The notes: generated from the letters alone by a model not told the origin. 9,782 bases of DNA from an uncultured Clostridia bacterium (GCA_946187095.1 CAMHPW010000030.1:1-9782); one strand, 5' to 3'. Shown: positions 1 to 8,055, counted from the stretch's first letter. Numbers and translations are program-made.

Positions 1-269
1 ATTCATCAACAAGAACAGGAATTAAAAATAAGAGAAAAAAGGAAAAAGGAAAGAAAAGGAATAATCAATTTTATACTGCAAGTATTTCACCTGCAAAGTT
101 CACTTGTTTCTGAACTGCTACTATAATACACTAATTCTTTTCATTTGTCAAGTATTTTTTATTAACTTCTTATAATTTTTTGTCAAATCAATCCAATAAT
201 GCCATAATCTGCTTTTTGATTTCAATACGAGAAAATACACGTTCCCTGTTGCCTTTCATAAAAATAATC
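1..269. other. AT-rich non-coding leader upstream of the CotH gene
   Basis: I see no convincing gene here. The first 60 bases are a purine-rich A/G tract. A 6-bp inverted repeat (AGTTCA at 97-102, TGAACT at 111-116) sits just upstream of a TATAAT at 122-127. A weak -35 match (TTCACT, 99-104) lies 17 bp before that hexamer, so a plus-strand promoter starting near 134 is possible but unproven, and nothing obvious lies downstream of it before the CotH promoter. A short minus-strand open frame (188-370) has no ribosome binding site and overlaps the CotH promoter and start, so it is not called. Confidence 0.5.
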
Positions 270-298
270 TTGTATTGAACGGAAATATATGCTAAAAT
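270..298 (+). promoter_or_regulatory. Sigma-A promoter of the CotH-family gene (extended -10)
   Basis: The -35 is TTGTAT at 270-275 and the -10 is TAAAAT at 293-298, with a 17-bp spacer and a TGC extension directly before the -10 (290-292). Transcription should start near 305. That leaves almost no leader before an ATG at 315, and supports the ATG at 333, which has AAAGG at 318-322 ten bases upstream, as the real start. Confidence 0.7.
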
Positions 299-332
299 AT
301 ATTCAAAAAAATCAATGAAAGGTACGAAAAGC

Positions 333-2243
333 ATGAAAAAGAAAACCGCTTTAATTCTGGCATTACTCATAATATCCGCAATCGCCGCAGGCTGTTCTCC
401 CTCTGAAGAACCTTTATACAGGTCAGACGTTTCCGTTTCTTCCGCACAACAGTCCGAAACCGCTTCCGAAAATAAAAATTCAGATGAAATCTCACAAGAA
501 AGTTCCGCTGTATCCGAAACCTCAGCTGCCGAAAGCAGTGATGTTTCCTCCGAACCCGAATCAAGCGTTACTTCTCAGGAATCCTCAAAAGAAGAATCTT
601 CCAAACCTGAATCAAGTGTCACACCGCAGGAATCCTTCAAAGAGGAATCTTCCAAAACCGTTTCACAGGTATCCGTGATCGAAACAACTTCAACAGAGCC
701 GTCCAAAGAACCCTCAAAAACAGAATCAAGTTCAGAACCCTCAAAAGCCGAACCCTCCGTGACAAGCGAAATTTCACAGGTATCCGAAAATTCAAAAGAG
801 GACTCCTCCAAGCCTGAACCCGTCACCCCCGTTGTTCGGGAAAATGATATCGGCGGCATGGAACTCTACAATGCCATCTTCAACACCGCCAACAAAGTCA
901 CTGTCGATATCTCCATCGACAAGAGTGAGATCGACAAGCTGCAGGCGGACTATATGCGATTTTCTGCCAAGGATGACAATAAAAAATCCCAGATATACCG
1001 CATGGCAACCGTCACCTTCAAAGTCGGCGGCAAAAGCTATACTCTCGAAGAAGTCGGTATCCGTCTGAAAGGCAATCAGTCTCTGGAACCGTTCTATACA
1101 CCAAACGGTCAGCCGAATATGTGCAGCTTCAAGCTCAGCTTTGACGAAACTTTCGACGATGAAGACGATTACGGTGCGGCTGCTAAAAAATGGACTGATG
1201 CCAATGCAAGAAAGGCAAGAAAAAAACGTACTTTTGCCACTATGAACGAACTTGACATCAAATGGAATATCAGCTATGACAATACCAATATCAGAGAAAT
1301 CTATGCCACTAAATTATTTGAAGCCGCTGATGTGCTTGTACAAAAAATCAATCTCTCTCAGATGAACGTCAACGGCAATAACTACGGACTTGTCAAGATA
1401 TATGAACCCATTGACAATAATTTCCTTGAAAAGCGACTCCCCGAAGCTGCTCTGGGCGGTGACCTCTATAAAGCCATGTGGTCGGAATGCGACAACAGCG
1501 GCAAACGTACAGGCTGGTGGAAAGGTGCTACCTACAAACTCAACAATTCCTACGGCATTCAGGACAATCAGAACGGCATCAAATATAACTTTAACCTCAA
1601 AACCAACAAGAAAACCTCCAAACATGAATCGCTCAAAAACTTCCTCAGTGTCATCAACAAGTCCAACGTCACAAGAGATGAGCTTGAAAAAGTCCTTGAT
1701 GTCGATTACTATGCGGCTTTCATGGCGGCGGAATATTTTGCAGGCGATCCCGATGATATCAGAAATAACTACAATAATCATTACATATACTTCCGCAAGG
1801 ACAACGGCAAGGCAATCTTTATCGTTTATGACAATGACCGTACACTCGGCATCACTTACGGTCTGAATAAAAACTGTGCCGTCCGCAATCCCTATTCCAG
1901 CTATGCCGCTACCCAAAGCGAACAGGAAAATCCCCTCATCAGCAAGACTATCTCACACAGCCCTCTTGCAAGCCTTGCTTATATCAGAGACAAATATGCC
2001 GATGACCTTAAAAAACTCTCTCAAACCGAAATGCTTGTCAGCGATGCCGATTTCAACAAACTTTACAATACCGCCAAGAATAACTATGAAAGCATCATCA
2101 CGCCTTATACAAGATTTGCCAATCAGGAACAGGATTTCAAATTCAGCCTTGACGGCAACAAAAACGGCGGCGAAAAAAATAATATGTCCTTTGAACAGTT
2201 CCGTTCCACCATCATGTCAACCTATCAGACTGCAAAACCTTAA
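333..2243 (+). CDS. CotH-kinase-family secreted lipoprotein
   Basis: A 636-residue exported protein. The N-terminus (MKKK, a hydrophobic stretch, then AAGC) is a lipoprotein signal with the lipid-accepting Cys at residue 21, so the protein should be anchored on the outer face of the membrane. Residues about 30-168 form a low-complexity Ser/Glu/Lys/Pro linker. Residues about 170-600 match the CotH kinase family in motif order: VGIRLKGN (241-248), a NGNNYGL segment, DLYKAMW (377-383), an Asp-rich NNY segment near 472-480, and YDNDRTLG (499-506), whose two Asp are candidate metal-binding or catalytic residues. Bacillus CotH is a spore-coat protein kinase; related proteins in ruminococci are cell-surface proteins of unclear role. 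A start at 315 is possible in frame but has no ribosome binding site and lies about 10 bases after the predicted transcription start. The family call is firm; the activity and substrate are not known from sequence. Confidence 0.88.
   Translation: MKKKTALILALLIISAIAAGCSPSEEPLYRSDVSVSSAQQSETASENKNSDEISQESSAVSETSAAESSDVSSEPESSVTSQESSKEESSKPESSVTPQESFKEESSKTVSQVSVIETTSTEPSKEPSKTESSSEPSKAEPSVTSEISQVSENSKEDSSKPEPVTPVVRENDIGGMELYNAIFNTANKVTVDISIDKSEIDKLQADYMRFSAKDDNKKSQIYRMATVTFKVGGKSYTLEEVGIRLKGNQSLEPFYTPNGQPNMCSFKLSFDETFDDEDDYGAAAKKWTDANARKARKKRTFATMNELDIKWNISYDNTNIREIYATKLFEAADVLVQKINLSQMNVNGNNYGLVKIYEPIDNNFLEKRLPEAALGGDLYKAMWSECDNSGKRTGWWKGATYKLNNSYGIQDNQNGIKYNFNLKTNKKTSKHESLKNFLSVINKSNVTRDELEKVLDVDYYAAFMAAEYFAGDPDDIRNNYNNHYIYFRKDNGKAIFIVYDNDRTLGITYGLNKNCAVRNPYSSYAATQSEQENPLISKTISHSPLASLAYIRDKYADDLKKLSQTEMLVSDADFNKLYNTAKNNYESIITPYTRFANQEQDFKFSLDGNKNGGEKNNMSFEQFRSTIMSTYQTAKP
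555..656 (+). repeat. Two tandem 51-bp units coding the Ser/Glu/Lys linker
   Basis: Two back-to-back copies (555-605 and 606-656) each encode 17 residues beginning PESSVT and ending EESSK. The copies differ at few positions (S to P, S to F at protein level). The surrounding linker carries degenerate versions of the same ESSK or EPSK words, suggesting growth by in-frame duplication. Copy number could vary between strains without breaking the frame. Confidence 0.8.
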
Positions 2244-2276
2244 CACTTAATTTACAAATAAAATCAGCATAAAGTA

Positions 2277-2305
2277 TTGAAATAAACTGTACAATGTGCT
2301 ATAAT
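2277..2305 (+). promoter_or_regulatory. Strong sigma-A promoter of the leucine-rich-repeat gene
   Basis: The -35 is TTGAAA (2277-2282) and the -10 is a perfect TATAAT (2300-2305), with a 17-bp spacer and TGC immediately before the -10. Transcription should begin near 2312. An in-frame ATG at 2294 lies upstream of that point and cannot be the start. The gene therefore has its own promoter although it follows the CotH gene by only 107 bases. I see no clear terminator between the two, so readthrough is possible. Confidence 0.85.
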
Positions 2306-2335
2306 ATGTGCAGGTTATATTTTATAAAACTTTTT

Positions 2336-2343
2336 AAAGGAGG
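2336..2343 (+). promoter_or_regulatory. Ribosome binding site deciding the start at 2351
   Basis: AAAGGAGG lies seven bases before the ATG at 2351. It fixes the start there and not at 2294. Confidence 0.85.
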
Positions 2344-2350
2344 AATCTCT

Positions 2351-3355
2351 ATGAAACAATCAAGTAAAACTCTGAGGAAAATGCTTGCGATTGCCCTTTG
2401 TGTTGCCACGATAGGCAGTGCAGGCATGACAACAACTCTCGGTTCGTTTGTCGGCTTTGATACAAGTGTAAGTGCCGCTAACATGGTAATCGTTACACAC
2501 GGCGATTTCACTTACTACCTGTATTCAGACCATACCGCAGAAATTGTAGGCTACAAAGGCACAAAAGACCTTTCCACGAAATCTTTGGGCTGTCCGTCAG
2601 TCGTCTATGCCAAAGACCTCGACCAGTATTATTTCAACGGCTATACAGGCTCTTATACCGTTACAGGTTTGCATGCAAGTGCTTTCAATGGTTGTAAAAT
2701 AAGAATACTCGGTTTGCCGAACAGTTTGCAGTTTCTTTTCGGAGGATTTTTGAATGCCGAAATAGGCTGTTTCTCAATCGCTACAACCAACAGTTATTTC
2801 ACCTCAGATACATCGGGCGTTCTGTATAACAAGAGTAAAACTAATCTTGTTGCATATCCCTCGAATCCGTCACTTTACGGTGCTACAAGCGGTTTCTTCC
2901 TGCAAAACACCTGTACGGAAATCAACGATTGGGCTTTGACCAACTGCAAACTTACTTCCATCACTGTTCCAAGCACTGTAACTTATGTCGGCATGGGTGC
3001 TTTCCAAAAATCAAGTATCCAAACTATCACTTTTTCGGGCTGTCCCAGCTTCTATCAGGCAACCGGTGAATCCGTATGTTCGTTTGACGATGCAAACAAC
3101 CTTTCCAGTATCAAAATCAACGGTACAAGCGGAAAATATTCCACCGACACCTACGGTATGCTTTACAACAAGGACAAAACTAAATTCATTTATTGTCCTC
3201 TGGGCAGAACATCTGCTTTCAATGTGGCTGATACCTGTACGGAAATCGTTGACTGGGCTTTCCACAATTCCAGTGCAAAACCCGTTATCTATGACAATGT
3301 CACAAAAATTTCTTCCATCGCTTTTGACGGCGTGAAATCGGGCTTTAAACCATAA
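2351..3355 (+). CDS. N-terminal part of a split BspA-type leucine-rich-repeat secreted protein
   Basis: 334 residues as read, of which the first 333 are original sequence. The final Pro and the TAA stop come from the inserted element at 3344-3516. A Sec signal peptide (basic MKQSSKTLRK, hydrophobic core, SVSAA cleavage region near residue 43) is followed by BspA/LRR_5-type repeats with words such as LTSITVPSTVTYVGMGAF and VLYNKSKTNLVAYP. The related copy YGMLYNKDKTKFIYCP lies further on. BspA-type repeats in gut and oral bacteria occur in secreted or surface proteins linked to adhesion or polymer binding; the ligand cannot be read here. The frame resumes at 3517 beyond the insertion. The fragment keeps promoter, ribosome binding site and signal peptide, so a truncated repeat protein may still be secreted, but it lacks two of the three repeat blocks and all Ig-like domains. 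Confidence 0.8.
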   Translation: MKQSSKTLRKMLAIALCVATIGSAGMTTTLGSFVGFDTSVSAANMVIVTHGDFTYYLYSDHTAEIVGYKGTKDLSTKSLGCPSVVYAKDLDQYYFNGYTGSYTVTGLHASAFNGCKIRILGLPNSLQFLFGGFLNAEIGCFSIATTNSYFTSDTSGVLYNKSKTNLVAYPSNPSLYGATSGFFLQNTCTEINDWALTNCKLTSITVPSTVTYVGMGAFQKSSIQTITFSGCPSFYQATGESVCSFDDANNLSSIKINGTSGKYSTDTYGMLYNKDKTKFIYCPLGRTSAFNVADTCTEIVDWAFHNSSAKPVIYDNVTKISSIAFDGVKSGFKP

Positions 3356-3361
3356 CTTTCA
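3344..3361 (+). repeat. Left terminal inverted repeat of the MITE-like element
   Basis: 18 bases beginning TTTAAACCATAAC, exact reverse complement of 3499-3516. TTTAAA belongs in frame to the host gene (Phe-Lys); the next six bases supply a Pro codon and the TAA stop. Confidence 0.9.
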
Positions 3362-3498
3362 ACAAATCAAGTAATATATCCCAAAAATCCAGTAAATAAG
3401 CTAATATTTCGCTTATTGATTACTTGCTTGATAAGTAATCAGCTTTTGCAAAAATTAGCTTTACCACTAACAAAATCGCCTGTTATTACTTAAAACAA

Positions 3499-3516
3499 TG
3501 AAAGTTATGGTTTAAA
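3499..3516 (-). repeat. Right terminal inverted repeat of the MITE-like element
   Basis: 18 bases ending GTTATGGTTTAAA, exact reverse complement of 3344-3361. The final TTTAAA again reads Phe-Lys in the frame of the downstream gene part. Confidence 0.9.
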
Positions 3517-6500
3517 CTCTACTGTCTGAAAGATACGACTATCGAAACTTTTGCCAAAAATCATAATATCAATTACGGCTATCACTTTGAATATACCGTA
3601 AGCGGAAATAACGTCACCGTGACAAAATACAGCGGTCCTTACAACGGTCCCTCACTCCCCGAAAAAGTCAAGGGCAAAACCATTACTGCAATCGGTGCAG
3701 AGGCTTTCAAGGGAAATACGACACTTGACGGTGTTTATTTGTCATCAACAAAAATAACATCTATCGGTGACAGTGCTTTTTCGGGCTGTACAAAACTTAA
3801 AAATATCTATCTGCCGAGTACCGTTACAAGTATCGGTCAAAAAGCATTTTACAATACTGCTGCAACAGGCATTACCATTCCAAGCAGTATGACTGAAATT
3901 GGTGAGGAAGCCTTCTATGGTATGTTTAAACTTGAATCTATTTATATACCGAGCAAGGTTACAAAAATAGGCACATACGCTTTCGGTTTTGATACAGCTC
4001 TGACAAGCGTTACTATTCCAAGCAATGTTAAACAGATTAATTTTGCCGCTTTCTATGGCTGTTCCAAACTCGCAAGCCTGACGATCGGTTCGGGTGTAAC
4101 TACGATCGGCGGTGCAGCTTTCTGCAATACCGCTCTTACTTCACAGTATATCCCCAAAACCGTAACGTCTATCGGCGGCTACGCATTCGGTTATAAATAT
4201 GCCGACAGCACTTATACCCGTGATACAGCCTTTACCGAAATTTCGGGCTATCCCAATACCGCCGCACAGACCTACTGCACAAACTACAATGTGCCTTTCA
4301 AATCTCTGTTCCAATACTCAAAGAGTTCTGACGGCAAGAGCATCAAGATTGAGAAATATACAGGTACGGATACAGTCGTTGTGATCCCCGATAAAATTGA
4401 CGGTCTGCCTGTCACATCAATAGCAGGCTATGCTTTCAACGGCACTAACGTGACAAAAATTACACTTCCGAGCGGCATGACAGCCCTTGACGGCTATGCT
4501 CTCTACGGTGCAAGCAAGCTCACAACCGTTGTATTCCCGTCAGGTCTTACTTCCATCGGTGAATATGCCTTTGAATTCTGCACAAGCCTGAAATCCATCA
4601 CCATTCCGAATACCGTTACTTCTATCGGAAACGGTGCTTTCTATGCCTGCAATCAGCTTGCAAGCGTCAATCTCGGCACAGGCGTGAAAACCATCGGCGG
4701 CTATGCCTTTGAAAATACCGCTCTGACAAGCGTTACCATTCCGAAATCTGTAACATCTATCGGTGCTTATGCTTTCGGTGATAAATGGGAAAACAGCACT
4801 CATACAATGGTAAGCGGTTTCAAAATCACAGGCTATGCTTATACAGAGGCTGAAACCTATGCCAATAAATATTCCATTACTTTCAATCCGCTTTATGAGG
4901 CTATTACAAATAATTCTACCATCAGCAAGACGGCGATCACTCTCGGTGACAGCGTCACCATCAATTTCGCCTCAACAGGCGGCAAAAAGCCCATCACCTA
5001 TGCGGCTATGTATTCACTTGACGGCGGTTCGTCCGTTTCGATATGCTCCTACAGCACCAATACTTCAACGACATTTACCCCGTCAAAAGCAGGCACTTAC
5101 ACCATTTACACCTATGCACAAGACGACAGAGGACAGTTTATCAGAAAAGACTTTACACTGACAGTTGATACACCTGCCGTTAAAAATACCTCGACTGTCT
5201 GGGTAGGCGAAAATCAGGGTGCAACAACCATGTATGCAGATGACAGCGTTGGAGTTGCGTTCGCTGCAACGGGCGGTAACGGCAGCTACAAATATTCCGT
5301 ATTCTATCACATCAAGGGCAGCAACTACTGGTATACCGCTATTGAAAATACAACCAGAACCAATATCTCTTTCAGAATGACAGACGATAACGGCGAAGCT
5401 CTCATCGGTAACTGTCAGATACTCGTTACAGCGAAAGATACCGACGGCAAATTTGAATCCAAGACATTCAATATGACCGTATATAACGTAATTGCCAATA
5501 CGTCCGAAATCAGTGCGGAAACGGCGGCTGTCGGCGACAGTCTGACAATCAATGCAAGTGCCATCGGCGGTGCAGGCAACTTCACCTATGCTTTCTCCTA
5601 CAAGAGAGAGGATATCGGCGGCTATGTAACGATCGGTTCTTCCGGCGATACCTGCACATTCACTCCTCCCATTGCAGGCAATTATCTGGTAAGAGTGATC
5701 GCAACGGACAGCAACGGCAAATCTGTCGGCAAAGTCTTTGAAGTGACCGTATATGAAAAACTTGTCAATACTTCTGTGATCAGTGCCACCACAATCGATA
5801 CAGACAGTACAGTAGCCGTTCACGCAAGTGCTACAGGCGGCAACGGTGCATACAAATACAATATACAGTATTATCCCGAAGGCTATGAAAGCTGGGAAAA
5901 CTGGGTATCCGTTGCACTGGATACGGCTGATACCGATTTCGCATTCAAGCTGTACGACCACAATGAAACTCTCCCCGGCAACTATGTCGTTGTCGTAGAG
6001 GCTTACGATTCCAACGGCAGCCGTGATACCAAGAAATTCACTGTTACCGTCAAAGAAAACAATACACTTCAGAGTACTTCACGCATCTCCATTGAAGGTG
6101 AAGTTTATCTTGATGACACGATCACAGTCTATGCAGGTGCAAAAGGCGGCAAAACTCCCTATACCTATGCCGTATACTACAAAAAGACTTCCGCAAACAG
6201 TTGGACTACCGTTCAGGGCTTCAAATCCAATGCAACGGTTGCATTCCAGTTCCCCGAAGTTGCCGACTATGACGTATGCGTAAAAGTTAAGGACGCTGAC
6301 GGCACCATCGTTAAAGATTACTATGAACTTTCCGTTATCATTGACGAAGAAAGACTTGTCAATGAATCGACAATATCCCCCGAAACAACTGCTGTCGGAA
6401 AGAAAGTTACTTTCACAGGCAAGGCTTCGGGCGGTACAGGCGACTATCAGTATGCTTTCCTCTACAAGAAGGCAAGCGACAACAAATGGGTAAACAAGCA

Positions 6501-7185
6501 GAGTTTCAGTGCAAACGACACAGTATCCATCAAACCTGAAGCTGCCGTTGACTATGACGTATGCATTAAAGTAAAAGACAGCGGCGGTGCTGTTGAAAAG
6601 AAATATTTCACGCTCCATGTCAATGAGGCTCTTGCCAATACTTCCGCTATCTCCTCGGCAAGCATTATCAAGAGACAGACTGTGACCGTTACGGCAGCAG
6701 GCGAAAACGGCGTTGCTCCTTATACCTATGCCGTATACTACAAGAAGAGTACTCAGTCCAAGTGGACGACAAAACAGGATTTCGACAAAAACAATGTTGT
6801 AGATGTCAAGCCTGCCGGTACAGGTCTTTATGAAGTATGCGTTAAAGTCAAAGATGAACTCGGTACGATCTCAAAAGTTTATTTCGATGTAGAAGTAACG
6901 GCGGCTGCGGAACTTTCAAGCAATGCCAAAATCTCTGCAACGGAAATTAAAAAGGGTGAGAGTGTGACCATCAATGCCGATGGTGTCGGCGGTGTCGCTC
7001 CCTATACCTATTCCGTACAGTACAAACAGCAGTCCAAGTCCAAGTGGACGACTCAGCAGGAATTTGATGCAAACGATACGATCGTTGTCACCCCTGCAAG
7101 TGCTACCGCTTATGATATCTGCGTAAAGGTTCAGGACAGCACGGGTACTGTCGCTAAGCAGTATTTCGTTGTAACCGTGAGCTGA
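3517..7185 (+). pseudogene. C-terminal part of the split BspA-type protein: leucine-rich repeats plus eight Ig-like repeats
   Basis: An open frame from about 3502 to the stop at 7185. The earliest callable start is GTG at 3619, but it has no ribosome binding site and no signal peptide follows, and residues before it (LKDTTIETFAKNHNI) are the usual end word of a BspA block. This is therefore the 3' part of the gene starting at 2351, not a separate gene. Up to about 4899 there are two further blocks of LRR_5 repeats (SIGDSAFSGCTKLKNIYLPS type), each closed by a motif like AAQTYCTNYNVPF or AETYANKYSITF. From about 4900 to the end are eight Ig-like repeats of roughly 90-100 residues. There is no LPXTG, dockerin or transmembrane tail, so the intact protein was probably released or held non-covalently. 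With the element removed, the whole protein is 1555 residues. Translation of this part alone is doubtful. Confidence 0.8.
4900..7182 (+). repeat. Array of eight Ig-like protein repeats
   Basis: Repeats begin near 4900, 5179, 5488, 5758, 6061, 6349, 6628 and 6907. Each opens with NTS or NES followed by xIS, has a GG..PYTY or GG.GxYxY strand, and closes with a V.V.D..G......F.V.V strand. The last four are most alike, at 279-288 bp spacing, sharing YAVYYKK, SKW-TT and YDVCVKVKD words. The last two share near-identical DNA around GTCCAAGTGGACGAC (near 6760 and 7040), pointing to recent duplication at the 3' end. Confidence 0.8.
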
Positions 7186-7222
7186 TACCGATTCATGAAA
7201 AATCCCCATAGCTGAATAACAT

Positions 7223-7257
7223 AAGACCGTCTGCAAACATTTTTTGCAGGCGGTCTT
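7223..7257 (+). terminator. Terminator after the leucine-rich-repeat gene, shared by a convergent gene
   Basis: AAGACCGTCTGCAAA (7223-7237) pairs with TTTGCAGGCGGTCTT (7243-7257) across a 5-base loop, with one G-U pair. It begins 37 bases after the stop at 7185. The plus-side T tract is short. The minus-strand gene stops at 7260-7262, only two bases away, so the hairpin probably ends both convergent transcripts. Confidence 0.85.
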
Positions 7258-7259
7258 GT

Positions 7260-7895
7260 TTATATCCATTCCACACTTGTGACATAAAATACTTCACAGG
7301 AACCGTCACCCGTATCGGTGCGTGTCGTGCTGGAATACCAGCGAAATGTGGAACCATCGGCTTTTCTTCCGTTGACATTCACAAGATATCCCTGCAGCCT
7401 GACATGATCCCCACGTCTGATATAGCTCACTTTTTGCCTTATCTCCTCATTGGCGGGAATGATATGATTATTCGACGACTGACGTATAATTCTCAGTTCT
7501 CCCCCTGCAACTCCCAGTTCCTGCGGTGTATCTACCCTCCAGTAATACCATCTGTTGCTCTGTTTCCAGTGAAAGTCAACGTCTTTATTGTGTTCCGCTA
7601 CCGTCCCCCATGCCAATGCGAGGTCTTTCGGAGATAATGCCGTTCCCACTGAATTCCCTTTATAATCATGTGTGCTGACGACAAGGGCTTCTATATCGTA
7701 TTCATACAGACGATCAACAGTGATATCGAAATCATTCACATTGAGATAAATTTTTCCTGATGTCTCGGTCTGGACAGGCTCTCTTATATCCGTCACGGCA
7801 TTTCTGCTGCCGTTCCAATATAAAATATAAACTATCCCTCCGCCAATTATCCCCAATATGATTGCATACGTCAGTGTTTTTTTGAATTTTTTCAT
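7260..7895 (-). CDS. Membrane-anchored protein of unknown function
   Basis: 211 residues from the ATG at 7895. One N-terminal membrane segment (about residues 8-26, AIILGIIGGGIVYILYW region) with basic residues before it predicts an anchor with the rest outside the cell. The outer domain has dense conserved-looking words: LSPKDLALAWG (87-97), NRWYYWR (114-120), NNHIIPAN (142-149), a RRGDHVRLQGYLV segment (160-172), and SSTTRTDTGDGSCEV (188-202). From memory these match a set of uncharacterised proteins also found in Gram-negative bacteria; I know no function or name. The start was chosen because GGGGAAT lies seven bases upstream. ATG at 7904 is an alternative. A TTG at 7925 falls inside the -10 and is excluded. 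The gene is monocistronic, convergent with the leucine-rich-repeat gene and divergent from yebC. Confidence 0.8.
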   Translation of the reverse strand: MKKFKKTLTYAIILGIIGGGIVYILYWNGSRNAVTDIREPVQTETSGKIYLNVNDFDITVDRLYEYDIEALVVSTHDYKGNSVGTALSPKDLALAWGTVAEHNKDVDFHWKQSNRWYYWRVDTPQELGVAGGELRIIRQSSNNHIIPANEEIRQKVSYIRRGDHVRLQGYLVNVNGRKADGSTFRWYSSTTRTDTGDGSCEVFYVTSVEWI

Positions 7896-7924
7896 GTCTG
7901 TCATTCCCCGTTTCCGTTTTTTCA

Positions 7925-7953
7925 ATTATATACCATATGCCACTCCATGTAAA
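7925..7953 (-). promoter_or_regulatory. Sigma-A promoter of the membrane-anchored protein gene
   Basis: Read on the minus strand, -35 TTTACA (7948-7953) and a perfect -10 TATAAT (7925-7930) are separated by 17 bp. Transcription should start near 7918, leaving a leader of about 22 bases before the ATG at 7895. Confidence 0.8.
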
Positions 7954-7993
7954 CATATCCGTGATAAGAAATAAAAAATTTTTATGTCTGCAC

Positions 7994-8022
7994 TTGATAT
8001 TCCACCGATTGTATGATAGAAT
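7994..8022 (+). promoter_or_regulatory. Sigma-A promoter of yebC
   Basis: -35 TTGATA (7994-7999) and -10 TAGAAT (8017-8022) with a 17-bp spacer. It is back to back with the minus-strand promoter at 7925-7953, about 40 bp apart. The AGGAGG ribosome binding site (8041-8046) lies nine bases before the ATG at 8056. Confidence 0.8.
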
Positions 8023-8055
8023 AGTTAAGACAATTTTTACAGGAGGCTATCTTAT

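Larger units (their letters stand above)
3344..3516. mobile_element. Miniature inverted-repeat element (MITE-like) inserted in the leucine-rich-repeat gene
   Basis: A 173-base non-coding, AT-rich block bounded by perfect 18-bp inverted repeats (3344-3361 and 3499-3516). The outermost six bases of each arm are the palindrome TTTAAA, best read as a duplicated target (6, 4 or 2 bp; symmetry leaves this open). That gives a core of about 161 bp at 3350-3510. The arms extend imperfectly: after the 12-bp CCATAACTTTCA and a divergent 7 bases, both contain AAGTAATA. The interior is also palindromic: AAGCTAAT (3398-3405) pairs with 3454-3461, and GATTACTT (3418-3425) pairs with 3433-3440. It contains no gene. 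Deleting 167 bases leaves one TTTAAA and rejoins the flanking frames in phase. The transposase that would move it is not in the window and its family is unknown. Confidence 0.85.

Noticed and set aside
188..370. 60-residue minus-strand open frame over the CotH promoter
   Set aside because: No ribosome binding site or promoter, and it overlaps a good plus-strand promoter and signal peptide.
555..656. Tandem repeats considered as a CRISPR array
   Set aside because: There are no spacers; the units are adjacent, in frame, and encode the linker.
1314..1916. 200-residue minus-strand open frame opposite the CotH domain
   Set aside because: It lies wholly antisense to a well-supported domain, has no ribosome binding site and no recognisable family. 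Codon bias of the real gene keeps antisense stops rare.
3350..3510. Interrupting block considered as a self-splicing intron or intein
   Set aside because: It is far too short, has no intron core or coding capacity, brings an immediate stop in the host frame, and has the perfect inverted ends of a DNA transposon.
5083..5961. 292-residue minus-strand open frame opposite the Ig-like repeats
   Set aside because: It is antisense to the repeat array. Its Cys-Ile-Val-rich composition is the shadow of Thr, Tyr and Gly codons on the plus strand, and it repeats in step with the array.
7896..7925. TTG start at 7925 for the membrane-anchored protein
   Set aside because: It lies inside the predicted -10 hexamer, so it would not be in the transcript.
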